Below, one piece after another: positions 32,905 to 45,474 of a stretch of DNA of 64,000 nucleotides. The DNA is from Sipunculus nudus (taxonomy: Eukaryota > Annelida > Sipuncula > Golfingiida > Sipunculidae). The stretch spans positions 80,640,643 through 80,704,642 of the forward strand of contig CM049307.1 of assembly GCA_026874595.1 (NCBI GenBank), in the 5' to 3' direction. How positions within the stretch are numbered: the first letter of the stretch is position 1; the number at the start of each line of letters is the position of its first letter. The translations under genes and the position numbers were made by a program. The notes beneath the pieces were generated by a model. The model worked only from the letters and a program-made list of their open reading frames with translations. It made no database searches and had not been told where the DNA came from.

Positions 32905-35390
32905 GCTACAAAAGCTCCAGTATCTTAATAACCAGAAACATCGAGGCATAAAATTTTGATTGCAAGCATTTACAGTACAGGTATATAGGTATAGAGGGGG
33001 TTTATATCTATACATAATCACACATAAGTAAAAGCAAATCACAGATATTTTACATATAACAGAGGATCTATCATACACCTAAAATTAACACATTAATGAA
33101 TAAATGGATAAATGAATATTTCACATTTTATCATAGAACCTTTGCATTGTTAAGAAGTCTGATACTTTATGGTTCGAAAGTCTGATTACAGTTGGACCTA
33201 TAAACTTCTAATTTGCTTAAGATCCAGGGAGGGTACTATAAAACTCTTCGGAAACATGAAGTAATGTCACTGTGACCTATATTCTGCGAACTCTGTAAAA
33301 GAACAAGAATATAGAACTATTTGTCAGATTTGCACCAATTGTAGGAGTTGGACGTAGATTCCTCTAACTTAGCTTCTAGCAACGCCTAAATAAGATCCCT
33401 GTAACCTATTTCCTCAAATTATGGGGGAAAACATGAATTTGAGCATTCTGGAAGTCATTCTGCCAATTGTTTAAGGTGACTTATTAAATATGTTTCACCA
33501 GATCATAACATCACTAATTAATAGATGCGTCACCTGTATGTCAAATTCAGCTGAGCGTCATGGCCCATGGTCCATTTGTTTCACGAAAGAAAACGTAACA
33601 CACGAGCATGATACTTGGCTTGAAACGTGTTAATATCTATGTAGTCGCTGTTCATCTGGATTTTTACCTTGGTCAATTGATTTTTGTTTCCCTGATCTTA
33701 CAATTTCACATGACGCATTAAAGAGTCTTGAAGTATGCTTTGGAGCACAGAAGTAGTCACGGACCAATATTCATAGTTCTGAACAGTCAGTAACCTGACA
33801 AGGGCAAGTTTTGCATATTTTGGCGACTCTTCCAATCAGAACGCCAAAGCGGTTAGTCGGGCAAGAATTCAGCAAAGAGAAAACTGTGTTGTGACGGGCC
33901 GTGTCAACCTGGTATAGTTTGAAAGCGGAGGCTTGAAGCATCCACACTTCTCTCTTTCTTAAAAAAAAGGGTTACATACCAGGGAAATGCCTGCGATGGA
34001 TCCGGGTACGCGGATGGATAAAAAACTTGCGTTTAACTTCGTATATTGATCACTGGTAAACAGATGTATAAACAAGCAATTCCAGCTAATGACGTCAGTC
34101 AGTATGAGGTCAGTGTGACCGACCTTTGTGACATCTTTATTAAGTGCAAATAGTCTTATAAACAACTCTGTTAATCATAGATATTGAAGGTCTTCTTTGC
34201 AGAAGCGTGTGTGGGGCTCATTTGCATAATTAAGCCAGAGGGTGGACCAAAAGGATGTGTTGTTGAGGTTAATTCCTTTCCTGTAGACCATCATATATGT
34301 TTCCATATTTTCGACACACCATGCAATTAAGCTGTTCGGGTTTATTTACCACACTGCATACAACCATGTATAGAGAAACTCCGTTAATTTTGTTTCAAGA
34401 CACGTCCTTCCATAGCCAGTGGAACGAAACTTCTCCTGCGATAGGGTCCAATCATTTGAGTGAAATGTACAAACAAATATATTCATTTGCATCTTGATAA
34501 GGTTTAGTGTAAAGGGCAATTATTGCAACTTTAAATTGTTGTTTAACAGGATGATTAATCCCTGATATTCTGACTTAGGCACTGGCATTTCTTATTAGCT
34601 TAACCGTAATATGTAACCGCTGAAAAAACATGCACTTCCCTTTAGGTTACAAATCCCTTTAAATATTCCTTAAATGTACACAAGTTTTTTTTAAATATTT
34701 CAACGGTGAATAATAATAAAAATAGTAATAGATTTTATTCATATAGCGCAAAATCTCAGATAAGCCAGGCTCAGTGCGATTCTCACACTCATCCCAATAT
34801 ACAATACACAATTTCATGGAAACCTTTTTTCCTGTGCCTCTTCCTATGCCAAATTTCTTTCTCACCTTCTCTTGCGCGCTTATCCATTGTAAGTGACTTA
34901 AGAAAAATGATACATTTATGACCAAAAGCTTGCCGAAAGAGATGTATTTAAATTTGTTTAAAATCATGTGAGAGTCTAATATTTTCTAAGTGTAGTAGGG
35001 AACGATTTCCAGACTTTTGGGGCCATGAAACGGAAGGAACATTCACCAAATTTTATATGATAAGTTGGTACTTTGAGAAGATTTACGCATGCGGAACGTC
35101 GATAGGTTATCAATATTTTAGACAAATATAATGGAAGTGAGCCATCGAAACGGCGGTAAACAAGAACTGCTCTTTTTTATCGTCCGCGGTACTTGACGAG
35201 AAGCCAGTTGAGCTGTTTGAGCAGCGGCGTGACGTGGCGTTCTTACGGTTCTAAGTAATGAGGCCCAAATATTATTCTGAGACGCGAGACTTGCTCTTCA
35301 GGTTACCCAGAAACAACTTATTACAGTAATCCAGTCGAGATATTACTGAACTCTTCATCTTAACAGTTAAGGTTTTCACTAACCGTATAT
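32905..35390. other. Intergenic, no gene recognised
   Basis: Old dispersed-repeat sequence plus AT-rich DNA. The open frames here are short, overlap on both strands and lack motifs. Confidence 0.4.
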
Positions 35391-35395
35391 ATATG

Positions 35396-36584
35396 GAAGT
35401 GGCTAAACAACGGGCAGGGTGCCGGCAGTTTAGCCCATAGGCTTAACAGCCGGCAGAGGAAATTGACCTTGCCGGCAGTCTGGCACACAGGCTTAACACT
35501 GGCAGATGAATGTATTCACTATTTCAGTGTGATACACCATAATTTCTATTTTTATTTTGATAATGAGCTGACAATATAGAACTGACTTACCAAATTAGAT
35601 ATTTTGCTGGTCTATATGTAAGAATTACCATTTGATGTGGATATTTCTTGCATCACCTCACAACACAGTAGGCTCAACTACTTTAGTTGGGTGAGATGTA
35701 ATATTGTTTAATTACCTTTGATCAAGTAATAGGCTAATCCTTGGATCATTCAGTGTATTTGACATATACTGAGTTTTTTTGTTTTCATACACTAATTATT
35801 TTACTCATAAACACACTTGTGTATAAACAGTCGTTATGCCTCACACTTGATTAAATTTAATCAAACAATCTGCAAATCCTTTGATATGACATCTCATGAG
35901 TTGTTTGTGCTTTCACACATTGTTTGTTTGTTTGTTTGCTCACATGCACACCAGTATATAAACAGCTGTTATGCTTCACAGTTAAGCTAAGTTAATTTAA
36001 TACCTTAAATCAAAGAATCTGCATATATCCTTTGATATGACATCTAATGAGTTGTTCGTGCTTTCACACACTACCCATGGTCTGCTCATAAGCATAAATA
36101 AGCAACTGATATGCCAGTAAACTTCAGTTCAAATCCTAAAGTAACAGTCAATGTGTCCCAGTAAACACTTCACATTTTTTGTGTATATATTTCTTTTATT
36201 GTGATATGGAATAAATATTTAGTATATATACAGTGGTTTTTGTTGTTATAATTAGTAAGCTCACTATATTTGCAATTTGTCCCCCCCCCCACCCTGTAAA
36301 TATCACAATTTTTATCACAAAATCTATTTAAAATTACCCTGTAAATATCACAATGTGGACTTTTAATACCTACTCAACATACTTATTAGGAATTCCTTAT
36401 TATTACTTATAGACGAGCAAAATATCTAATTTGGTAAGTCAGTTCTATATTGTCAGCTCATTATCAAAATAAAAATAGAAATTATGGAGTATCACACTGA
36501 ATTAGAAAATTCATTCATTTGCCAGTGTTAAGCCTGTGCTAGACTGCCGGCGAGGTCAATTTCCCCTGCCGGTTGTTTAGCCAC

Positions 36585-36587
<3 letters not shown>
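35396..36587. mobile_element. Non-autonomous DNA element with ~200-235 bp terminal inverted repeats
   Basis: The left end GAAGTGGCTAAACAACGGGC is mirrored by the right end, whose complement reads GAAGTGGCTAAACAACCGGC. The match extends inward through GCCGGCAG/AAATTGACCT, TCTATTTTTATTTTGATAAT and GAGCTGACAATATAGAACTG. It continues past AAATTAGATATTTTGCT to about 35632 and 36385. The left arm carries an extra GCCGGCAG-containing unit. The middle has an imperfect duplication (CCTTTGATATGACATCT at 35878 and 36029) and no transposase. It sits between TA-rich sequences, so the target duplication is unclear. Superfamily not assigned. Confidence 0.8.

Positions 36588-36644
<57 letters not shown>
36588..36644. 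repeat. (TA)n microsatellite
   Basis: About 55 bp of TA repeats adjoining the right end of the long-TIR element; probably its insertion target. Confidence 0.95.
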
Positions 36645-36646
<2 letters not shown>

Positions 36647-36649
36647 ATA

Positions 36650-37427
36650 TACAGTTATTCCGAATTGCAAAATTAAATAATCACTGAGTCAAATAAAAAG
36701 TCACTGAAAGAATTATCTTCTCACGAGGTTCTTTGTCTTCTTTGATCACTTCACTTTAGCGTATAAATGTTCGCGATATCTATATATAATTCACTTCTTT
36801 ATATTTCTTCTCGTCTTTTAATGTTCTTTCACAAATTTCTTCAAATTTTATCAGTCTGTTAGCGCTAACGTAACAGTTCATTTCTATTCACTTACTTTAT
36901 CTTCTTGTGACTGTCTTGGCTCCGGAGCTTAGATGTTAAATGCCCATTTGCCCCTCATTTAAGCTCATCTTATATAAACTTGTCACTCATGATTTTTTTT
37001 TGTTTCAGTATTTAAAATCATGTGTGTTCATCTGTGATTTTACTTCTTGTATAACAGAATTTTCTTTGTTTGAATCTATGAGCATGAGGGTTCACTCATG
37101 ATCCCTTGCATAAAAGTCTTAGTCGGTCATTGACACAACTTTGGGGTGCCTGGAACGTTTGTTTCAGCACAGATCAGCTGTATGGTCAGCCCTCCAGTAC
37201 ATACAGACATGTGTACAGCCTAGTGCAGTAATACTTCAGTTCAAAGTCTACTTCAGTTCCACTTGTCTTCAAGTGGTCCCTGGACCGACACGAAGTGTAG
37301 CCTCTTCAGCTGTACCCTGGCTGTAGCAGCTTATTTTATGTGATTCCCAGTCAGTCAGTTATAATATTACAATAATTAATTTTCAACACAATCTTGTTCA
37401 AACATTAAAATGAAACTTAATATATTG

Positions 37428-37430
<3 letters not shown>
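36650..37430. other. Intergenic, nothing recognised
   Basis: AT-rich DNA without supported genes. Confidence 0.4.
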
Positions 37431-37432
<2 letters not shown>

Positions 37433-37487
<55 letters not shown>

Positions 37488-37503
37488 TTTATATATATAT
37501 ATA
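37433..37503. repeat. (TA)n microsatellite
   Basis: About 70 bp of TA repeats with a TAAATATTTA interruption. Confidence 0.95.
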
Positions 37504-37504
37504 C

Positions 37505-38210
37505 CTTAAAGCAGGGCTCGAAATAACGCCTTGTCAGCTGGCTGAGACAAACACGTGCACGGAAAGGCATTTTCATTTTCCACCAATCCGTTGGAAAGGT
37601 GGACACAGATATTTTCCACGTCAGTAGCTGATACGCAGGAACAAACATATGACACAAACAGAAAATATTTTATAGGTGGTGCTCCACCGACTCCATATAT
37701 TTCCCTATTTCATATTCCTTCCAGCATTTATACCCTCATCCCGTCTATTTTTCTTCGTTTTTTTTAACTCGCAGCCATGTTTCTGATATAACAATGCTAC
37801 TATCAAGTTGGTTGAAAACAGTAAGTTCTTTTTACATGTATGTATGAAGGATGGCATGTAAGATGAAAGCTTGATATGATGATAAGAAGCGTCTTTTGCG
37901 GAATACCTTTCCGAAGGAATGGTGGACATTTCAAAGTATTACGAAACCTGCGGTTTACTTTCCACAGCACTCATGACCAGTTACGTCAAAACGTAACGAG
38001 GATATTTAATTTTTATTCATGTTTTACTCTTTATACAGGTACAATTTGTCTGTCTGTAAACTTTCCAACACGTAGTTAGACTTTAACCATTAGGTCCGTC
38101 TGAAGAAAGGTCACCAATATGATCATTCTAGGATAATTAATTTGCTACATTATATGATATTAATAAATTATAAATCCCAGGGTTACAGTCGTCGAGAAAA
38201 ACAAAATATT
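37505..38210. other. GST-3 3' flank, no other gene seen
   Basis: Overlapping short frames on both strands only; the GST-3 3' UTR must lie at its right-hand side. Confidence 0.4.
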
Positions 38211-38213
38211 TCG

Positions 38214-38444
38214 TCATTTATTTTCAGGATCGACCAGAATGACTTTGTATTCTTCTTTACTCCGTAATATGTCAAAAGGATGTTGACTAAATTCTGTCTT
38301 TTCCCTCCACTCGACAATCTTCGGATAGTGTTCCACTCTATTTAATAAAGCCTTAAGCTTTGGAGTTTTGTCAAGGGGCGTCTTAACGTCCCAGCCTTGA
38401 AGGAAGTCAATGAGAAACCACACGGACAGGTCGGCCCAAGTAAG
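38214..38444 (-). CDS. GST-3 coding exon 5 (terminal)
   Basis: Begins LTWADLSVWFLIDFLQGWDV, includes HYPKIVEWREKT and ends VDPENK before TGA. The acceptor is AAAACAG. Confidence 0.93.
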   Translation of the reverse strand, partial: LTWADLSVWFLIDFLQGWDVKTPLDKTPKLKALLNRVEHYPKIVEWREKTEFSQHPFDILRSKEEYKVILVDPENK

Positions 38445-41317
38445 CTGTTTTGAAAATAACGAACTTTTAAAGGGATTACTGCTACATGAATTTCTCATAT
38501 TAACTCCATATCAATAAATATTATCTGCTAGCTCAAAAAGACCATACCACGTGCATTTCATGATCACACAAATAGGGTAGTGCCTGGACCTTGACGTTAT
38601 TTAATTATATATCATAATTGTATATCAAACGGTACCTCAGGTAAAATTTATTTATTGCATTACTACTTTATTTCTGATTTACTTGATAAATTAATGAAAT
38701 AAAAATATACGAGATATTTATAATTAGTATAAAAATGTCCAATTTCATTATATTCGGAATGTTCATATCATTTATAAACTAAAATAGTCAGTAATCGTAA
38801 GTCAGTCATTACTCACATCATCCCCGACAAAGAACCCATCCCCTCCATTATTTTGTATCAGTATGGCTTCCAACTTGGCCAACATACCGGGCAACTTCTC
38901 CTGCTCGTACTTGTTCTTTTGGTCCTCCTAAAAGGTCGAGAGGTCATGTTTTCATAACCCTGTATGGGCTTCACTATTTACGTTTGCTACTTAAATGCAT
39001 AAAATATAACGTGATTCCATGTATCACCAGACGTAGTTTTTATCCCTAAATATTCGATCAGATAGATATAGCTTAGTTATATAATTTGACGCGAGGTGGC
39101 AGTGAGACACAGAAAGAGCAAATTGGTTGGCTCTGTTAGTGGAAGGAATTAAGTCTTAACAATTGCATTGACTGGGTCAGTGTAATTTTTTTCAGTTACG
39201 TGAAGATTATATAATTAATACATTTATATAATCTGAAGAGGTTGCTTTGAAAAGAAGGGTATCCAAGTGCAAACCTTAACAAAGGTTTTTTCTTGTACCT
39301 TTTAGATATATACAATCGAACATGTTCTGTAACCAGAAATGGAAATACTTTTTTGGGCAGAGATATTATAGTACAGATACGTTAGTTAATAACAACTTAT
39401 TATTTTCATGAATTTAACTTAATGACCATGCTGTGATCTCCAGGCCCTCAGCCAGGTACCACAGCATGATACACGCTTGTCATGATGACCCGTGTATCTG
39501 TAATGCCTGTTAGTATAAGCCCCCCGTGTGTTTGTAGATTTAGTTTGGGATCATCATGCTCAGCAGGTACGCACAGCTGAAGTGATTTTAGGCTCACAAG
39601 TATATTACCATTAGTTCAAACAGGATATATAAGAATTTATAAAACATATATTTTGTGATTATTGAAATATTTGAACATATATGAAAATTATAGTCCACAG
39701 CCCAGGTAAAATATCATTGTATCATTTATCATATAAATATTTAACGTTGTGAATTTGGGTAAATCATGTATAATATCTATGAATTTTAGTTAATATTAAT
39801 TACAGGACATTTCATTTTATATAAAAGAACCTACAAGTATAAATATATATATATGTTAGATATCAAACACACGGGTCCACATTTCCATGTATTTAGGAGG
39901 TATAGTATCAGCTGCGGTCACCACTAAGACAGAAAATACGCTTCCTGCTGGGGGTTATTATTTAAACCAGACCTGCAATTAAGGGTGAGTCGAGTCCCGA
40001 GAAAGCCATATTTTAGTTTATCGTGCTCAGGCAGATAGCCAGCCAGCCAGACTGTCAGCCTAAGAGTATTACATTATAATACACAGCATTTTATATGAAC
40101 CTACTTTAGCATTACTGACTATGTAATGAATTAAATATCAGACATCACAATATTCATTTTCATAAGGCACAATTTAAATTTGGACTAAAGAACATAAGAA
40201 GAATGAAATTAGAAACTTAGGCGACTACAAATGCTTTACAGTTTTTTTATAAACTATGTAAAACCTTAAACTCAGATATCAAAACAACATTGTATGAGCG
40301 TTCTCTGAATGCGTTAGCTATGTTAAGTGATACTCGTTAGCACGGCTCTCTTTGGATCTGATGAAGTGTTATTGTTTGAATGATTTTTCTGCTACTCATT
40401 TATGGAAAGTCGTAAAAAGTCGGATCAAAACCAAAACAAGTGGTTTTGATCATGGATTATGACGGCACTTTTTTTTTGTAATTAATAATAGAAGTACCAT
40501 TAAACTGCATCTGTATTCAGTACCTTCAATTCAAAACCTTTATCTCCAAATACGGTGACCAGAAAGGGCCCCAGGACGTCCTCTGCACAGCCCACAATTA
40601 TATCTGCACGGAGTTTATCAACTGCTGTTTTACCTGCATAGCCTGTGAAATCAAGATATATAATTAATTAAGCTGATGGTGGATCCAAAAACAGGAGTTT
40701 ATTTAGTTTAGTTGTGGCCTGGCTGATGCATGATTATATTTTAGCATTACAGGAATATTTGCATTTAACATATAACATTTGCCCTCTTGACGACTGGTTC
40801 CTTACTCATAATTTACAAGAATCATTTTAACCCCTTCAGCAAATATTTGTCCAGACGCTGAACAAGCATTTACGTTTACAGGTATAGAAACACATAAATG
40901 TGTATTTAAACATAAGGCAACAGTGACAGAAGATATATTAGTTATATTTTAAAATGCAGTTTTAATTAAATTCACAATTCATATCTTTATTACAGTGCTA
41001 TCGAAAATATAATTTTATAATGCAATCACGCTTACTTTTTTAGTTGAAAGAAATATTCCGGTTATGATAGCAAATATCTTTTGGTAAACATACATTTCAA
41101 ACAACCCTGCTTACCGAATTCGTTGGCCAGATAACGGTTGATAGAATGACTTTGGCAAAATTTAACCCCATCTATTTCCAGCACAGGAAATTGAAGAAAC
41201 GGGGCCACTGTGGAAACATGGATTGACTAACACGAGGTGATTTGACTGAATGAAAGATAAAATTGCTTGTATGCAGTTTCCTGGATGAGCGCTTAATAAA
41301 TGTGCAACAATGAAAAT

Positions 41318-41381
<64 letters not shown>

Positions 41382-41663
41382 TCTAGAGTGTTTATTAACG
41401 CAATCCGCTTCCCCATTTTATCGATTTCTCTAATAAAAAAATATGTGCAACAATTATGTGAGACGAAACCTAGCTTTGTAATATTTATGTTAACAACAGA
41501 TTATAAGATTCGCGTAGAGGTAATACTTACAAGGTTTCTCTTTCAGCAGTCTTTCCAAGGGAAACCGGTAATCTTCAAATTCTTGCCCACCAAGGAAAAA
41601 AAGCATGCGCGTGACTTCCCCTCGGGCTTTAAGATCCATGTATATTAACTTGTATTTCACCAT
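38214..41663 (-). CDS. GST-3: sigma-class glutathione S-transferase, five coding exons, intact
   Basis: Predicted cytosolic glutathione transferase of the sigma (prostaglandin D synthase-like) class. Minus-strand coding exons are 41663-41531, 41207-41115, 40642-40524, 38927-38817 and 38444-38214, phases 1,1,0,0, giving 228 residues. This is longer than GST-1 because of a C-terminal extension ending KVILVDPENK. Tyr8 in YKLIYMD is the expected catalytic residue, Arg14 and Glu16 follow, and Q63-S64 lie in CQSHSINRYL. Helical-domain landmarks are KLPGMLAKLE, NNGGDGFFVGDD, LTWADLSV and PKIVEWREKT. All donors and acceptors are GT-AG; the exon 3 donor GTACTG is the weakest. The ATG follows GTTTCAG|A, so a noncoding exon lies upstream, probably at 44161-44215. 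Closest in the window to GST-4 and to the relic at 56.7-57.4 kb. Confidence 0.93.
38817..38927 (-). CDS. GST-3 coding exon 4
   Basis: Encodes YEQEKLPGMLAKLEAILIQN then NGGDGFFVGDD. The acceptor is CTTTTAG and the donor is GAT|GTGAGT. Confidence 0.93.
38930..40520. other. GST-3 intron 3
   Basis: A 1.6-kb intron with dispersed repeat family B copy 2 at 38985-39190. Nothing else is recognised. Confidence 0.5.
38985..39190 (+). repeat. Dispersed repeat family B, copy 2
   Basis: Shares ordered phrases with 6176-6370 (TTTGCTACT, ACGTGATTCCATGTA, TGGCTCTGTTAGTGGAAGGA, GCATTGACTGGGTCAGTGTA). Confidence 0.5.
40524..40642 (-). CDS. GST-3 coding exon 3
   Basis: Encodes YAGKTAVDKLRADIIVGCAE and DVLGPFLVTVFGDKGFELK. 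The acceptor is GATTTCACAG. Confidence 0.91.
41115..41207 (-). CDS. GST-3 coding exon 2
   Basis: Encodes APFLQFPVLEIDGVKFCQSH and SINRYLANEF. Gln50 is intact here (CAA). The donor is G|GTAAGC. Confidence 0.93.
41320..41378. repeat. (TA)n microsatellite in GST-3 intron 1
   Basis: About 58 bp of pure TA repeats between coding exons 1 and 2 of GST-3. Confidence 0.95.
41531..41663 (-). CDS. GST-3 coding exon 1
   Basis: Encodes MVKYKLIYMDLKARGEVTRM and LFFLGGQEFEDYRF to KEKP. The acceptor is CAGTTTCAG|A and the donor is T|GTAAGT. Confidence 0.93.
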
Positions 41664-41811
41664 TCTGAAACTGATGAAACAGCATTAGCCAGAACTATAC
41701 ATGTACTTGCTATAGCAGCAGAAAGCTAAAACCTTGCGCTTTATACATATATAGGTTTCAAAGAACACATGCGTTCCCTGTAAAGCTCATGAATAAAATA
41801 AATATATTCCA

Positions 41812-42222
41812 TGACCGGCTTCTGTGGCTCAGGGGTAGTGCACAGGACTCAAAGCCGGGAGATCGTGAGTTCGAATCTCAGCCGTAGGGGTGAGATTTTT
41901 CACGGTCGACCCCCACGCAGGGTAATCACTCTGCGGGCTTAATGGGAAGGCCGTGACCACGGCCGTGCTTCACTCACAAACGAGTGCACCTTTCGGGGGA
42001 TCATCGGTGGTATGGACCCAGCTATGTGGAGGATTTTACATCTAGGGCCCGCAGGTGCAGTAGTCACCGGGCCTGGTTAATACCAGGATATAACACGAGT
42101 GGAAGCGACCCTGTAAAGTAGTCCGAAACCGGAATGGAGTTCTGCACATGTACATATACTTAGTTTAGCTAGCATTAAAAAATGGAGGCGATTACCTCAA
42201 ACAACAAAATATATAAAAAATA
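41812..42222 (+). mobile_element. tRNA-derived SINE, copy 2
   Basis: Same head (CCGGCTTCTGTGGCTCAGGG, B box GTTCGAATCTC) and body as the copy at 3111, with a tail that includes ATGGAGGCGATTACCTCAAA. ATATTCCA flanks both sides (41804 and 42223) as a target duplication. It lies in the presumed 5' UTR intron of GST-3. Confidence 0.9.
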
Positions 42223-42234
42223 ATATTCCACATT

Positions 42235-44150
42235 ATGCACATTGCATCAAATCATAGGTAACAATAGGAACCTGAGGTTAGCTGGTGCGCGAGCTTCTCC
42301 CTCTCAAAAAAGTTACCATACATTTAAAAACGTTTCACTTTTTCTTAGTCTCATTTAAAGCAATTATATACAAATGAGGTGTCTAATATAAACATACTCA
42401 TTACAGCCTAGGTGCCAAACTTTAGTAACGTTAGGTTATATACAGAGTAACTTGTTTCAATTTCATGTGAATTTCAAGTTCAGTTATGTGTTATCGAAGA
42501 ATCTTTCTGTCAGTTTTCACGTGTTGCCGCCGGCAAGAGTGACCTCTAATGAAAAGAGCTTCAATGCGTTCAAACAAAGTAAGTCACCATTTCTGTAAAC
42601 ATTATAATTTTGACATCAAATTGAAAAGGCAGATTTCTTTATTTTCCATCATGAATTTGTCCCTGGAAAAGCATGGGGATAATTCCAGACTATGACAATG
42701 TCACAAACATTGACCACGAATTAAACATAAATCTGCCATTTTATGTACCGTCCCTGAAAGCTTTATTCCTGAACAATTTGTTCATAAATCAAAATATGAG
42801 CATTCTCGTCAGTGTCCATGATAAATCCTACAATAAAATTTGTTATGGGATACTGTTCAACTTTTGTTTAATGCTACGTTGGTATATACGTAAGCCAGAA
42901 TAAAGAATTCCTTAATAATAATATTCAATATGCAATATAATTCAAGATATAATTCTGTATGACCTGCTGCTAAGTGATAGTTATATGTTTCAATATTTAC
43001 TACCAGATACGTATACTTATTGCAAATGGGTAGCCGGCTATGAATTTAACATTTCTGCAGTTTTATAAGAATACTGCGAGTATGGTTATTCTAGATTTAA
43101 ATATTATTTGTTATTATTGTTTATAAATATGACCACTTTTTTTTCTTAATTTTGAACACCTTGAAAATAGGCAAATACTTATATTCGCTATGTATGGCAC
43201 TTCGTGATAATGAAAGAAATATATGATTACCTTTCCACTATATTTCATATGGTAATTTTTTTGCAAATCAACTTTTCGAATGCCAATGATTTTATTGTAT
43301 GTTCTATGTCTGAATAATAAGTATTTACATTAAATCTTCAAAATTTGTGGCATTCTGGTTGCATGTTCATACATAGTAATTAATTGGTTTCTACTTTGAT
43401 ACACATTCGTAGTTGCCAACAGGTAAAAGCGATAGTTCCTCCGACAAACAATTTGAGATATCTCTGGATTTATAGAGAAATAAGGAAAATGCCCCCGCTT
43501 AGGACACACTCATTCCCGACAGATCTAGACCAAACACATGCATATCCGAAGAATGGCCGCAGAGGAGATCCGTGACAATATTCCGGTGCGACAACCGTCA
43601 ATTATAATAAAAAAAAATAGCATTAGTATTAACACTTGGCAGAGAGATTGAGGATCGCCCACATGTATCTCCTATACTTTGCCTAAATAAACTATGCAAT
43701 GGTATATGCTCTCTTGTTCAAAAGAGTGTCAATAGAACAGGGCCCCAGCCTGTGTGCTTCGAGTGTGGCATGAGTACACTGCACGACTGAGTAACTTTAG
43801 AAATGTCAAGTGCACATACACTGTATAACACATGGAGTCCAACTAACGTGTAATAGTACTAGATGTTTTGATATTCATGCGTGGATCATAAGCTTAACAC
43901 CCAATGCAAGATAATGCATAATAATTCGTGTATGATCCTAATTGATTTCAAGAATTCATGATCATTTATATGACCTATACCGGCAAAGCTGTGGATGTAC
44001 AAACAATTGGTGTATGGACATAAATTTACTCAATCATTATCTGAGAGATACATCACCATCATGGTCTTTATTTGTTTGCTACGGTTAAAAAAAGGAATAC
44101 CTAAACCAGTGTTATCTTTGAGTGTCAGAGAATGCTACCGAGAATGAACA
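42235..44150. other. Presumed 5' UTR intron of GST-3
   Basis: AT-rich sequence between the GST-3 start and the candidate first exon. Open frames at 42673-42903 and 43384-43575 show no family features. Confidence 0.4.
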
Positions 44151-44160
44151 TCAAACTTAC

Positions 44161-44280
44161 CTGTGGTACGCACTCTTACTGGCAGACTCCGTTTCTACAC
44201 TGAACCGTTTATGGGTCGCTTTACCACAGAAGGTATGGCACACAATGGCAGTCACGTGTTAGACGAACTCGTAACCCACG
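44161..44280 (-). promoter_or_regulatory. Candidate promoter and noncoding first exon of GST-3
   Basis: Minus-strand sequence CAGTAAGAGTGCGTACCACAG runs into GTAAGTTTG, a consensus donor at 44161/44160. Two CACGTG E-box words lie just upstream (44256 and 44278 region). Position and orientation match what is needed for the spliced 5' leader of GST-3. The transcription start is unknown. Confidence 0.4.
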
Positions 44281-44284
44281 TGTC

Positions 44285-45400
44285 AGGGTAATGCGATGAG
44301 AGCCAGCTTAGTGATAGCTGGTGATCAGGTTGACGAACTGATAGCGGAATCTAGTACCAATAAGGGAATATTTTACCCCTTTTTCTCTCGGCCTATGCTT
44401 TTAAATTAGATACATCCATCTTCATACCACCATATCTGTGGTTAAGCTTTCACATACCTTGGTTCCGCGACCCTATCTGGTGTTTATTTCACGAATAAAC
44501 AACCGGCAATTTAACCAATCAGAAGGCTTTCGTACATGTGTTTTGATATGATGTTTTGGTCAAACGTTAGTATTGGTCGGGAAAACATCGGTACTCTAAC
44601 CAATCAAATCGGTCTGTCCCATTTTTGGTAGGCTTTCATGTGTTCTTGTTCAGACGGTGGTGAACTGTGAATTGTTAGCATTTATGCGTTGGATTTTGTT
44701 GACAGTTGTGATTTCGGCCCGAACACTTGCAGACTTGTTCATTATTCATGAAATAGACGCCAGAGGGGCTCGCTGAATCAAGGTCTGTGACAGCGCAGCC
44801 ACAGACTTGGTAGTATGCAGATGTATACACCCGCAGCTGCAGTATGTTAGGCCGGTGATATGGGCAGAAAGCAACTGTTATAAGCACAGTCATAAAATAT
44901 ATTGTTTGTTTTGATCTTCAGTTGTAAAACTGGCTTTTCTGGAAAAAAATAAGAGTAGACTTCTTAAACATTAAGAATAAAATTAGCGTCAATTCCCCAT
45001 TTATTATCCCATAGTACAAATGTGTATGTATATATCATTCCCAAAGTCAGAAACATACATGCTGCACATCCCCCTGCATGAAGATAAGGGCTAATTTCCA
45101 CATGTTGTGACACATCCTGGACATTTGCACACATAAAGATTGACCCATTCTTGTTCATTCTTGTTCAAACTGGACTATTTAAGCAGGAGAGAAATAGTAT
45201 ATATCAGAATTGTTTCATTGAAAAAGAGGAGAAAAGAGTGCTGCTGAAAAACGAGTGCGAAAAGAGAAATTAGCATCATTTTCAGTAAATTAAAAAAGTG
45301 ACTCTTTAAAACTGATAAGCAGGGCCCCCGAGAGAATTGTTTCGAGGCGGTAATAAAATTCCGGGTCCCCTATCCCTCTCTTTCCTGCTTATTATGCCCA
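44285..45400. other. Upstream region of GST-3
   Basis: Includes a 72-codon minus frame (44893-44675) with eight cysteines and no recognisable fold. It has no convincing splice sites. No other gene is seen. Confidence 0.3.
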
Positions 45401-45403
45401 TTC

Positions 45404-45404
<1 letters not shown>

Positions 45405-45469
<65 letters not shown>
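45405..45469. repeat. (TA)n microsatellite
   Basis: About 65 bp of TA repeats with one TACA interruption. Confidence 0.95.
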
Positions 45470-45471
<2 letters not shown>

Positions 45472-45474
45472 AAT

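Noticed and set aside
44675-44893. Cysteine-rich 72-codon frame as a secreted peptide
   Set aside because: Eight cysteines but no signal peptide, spacing pattern or splice sites that match a known family; chance cannot be excluded.
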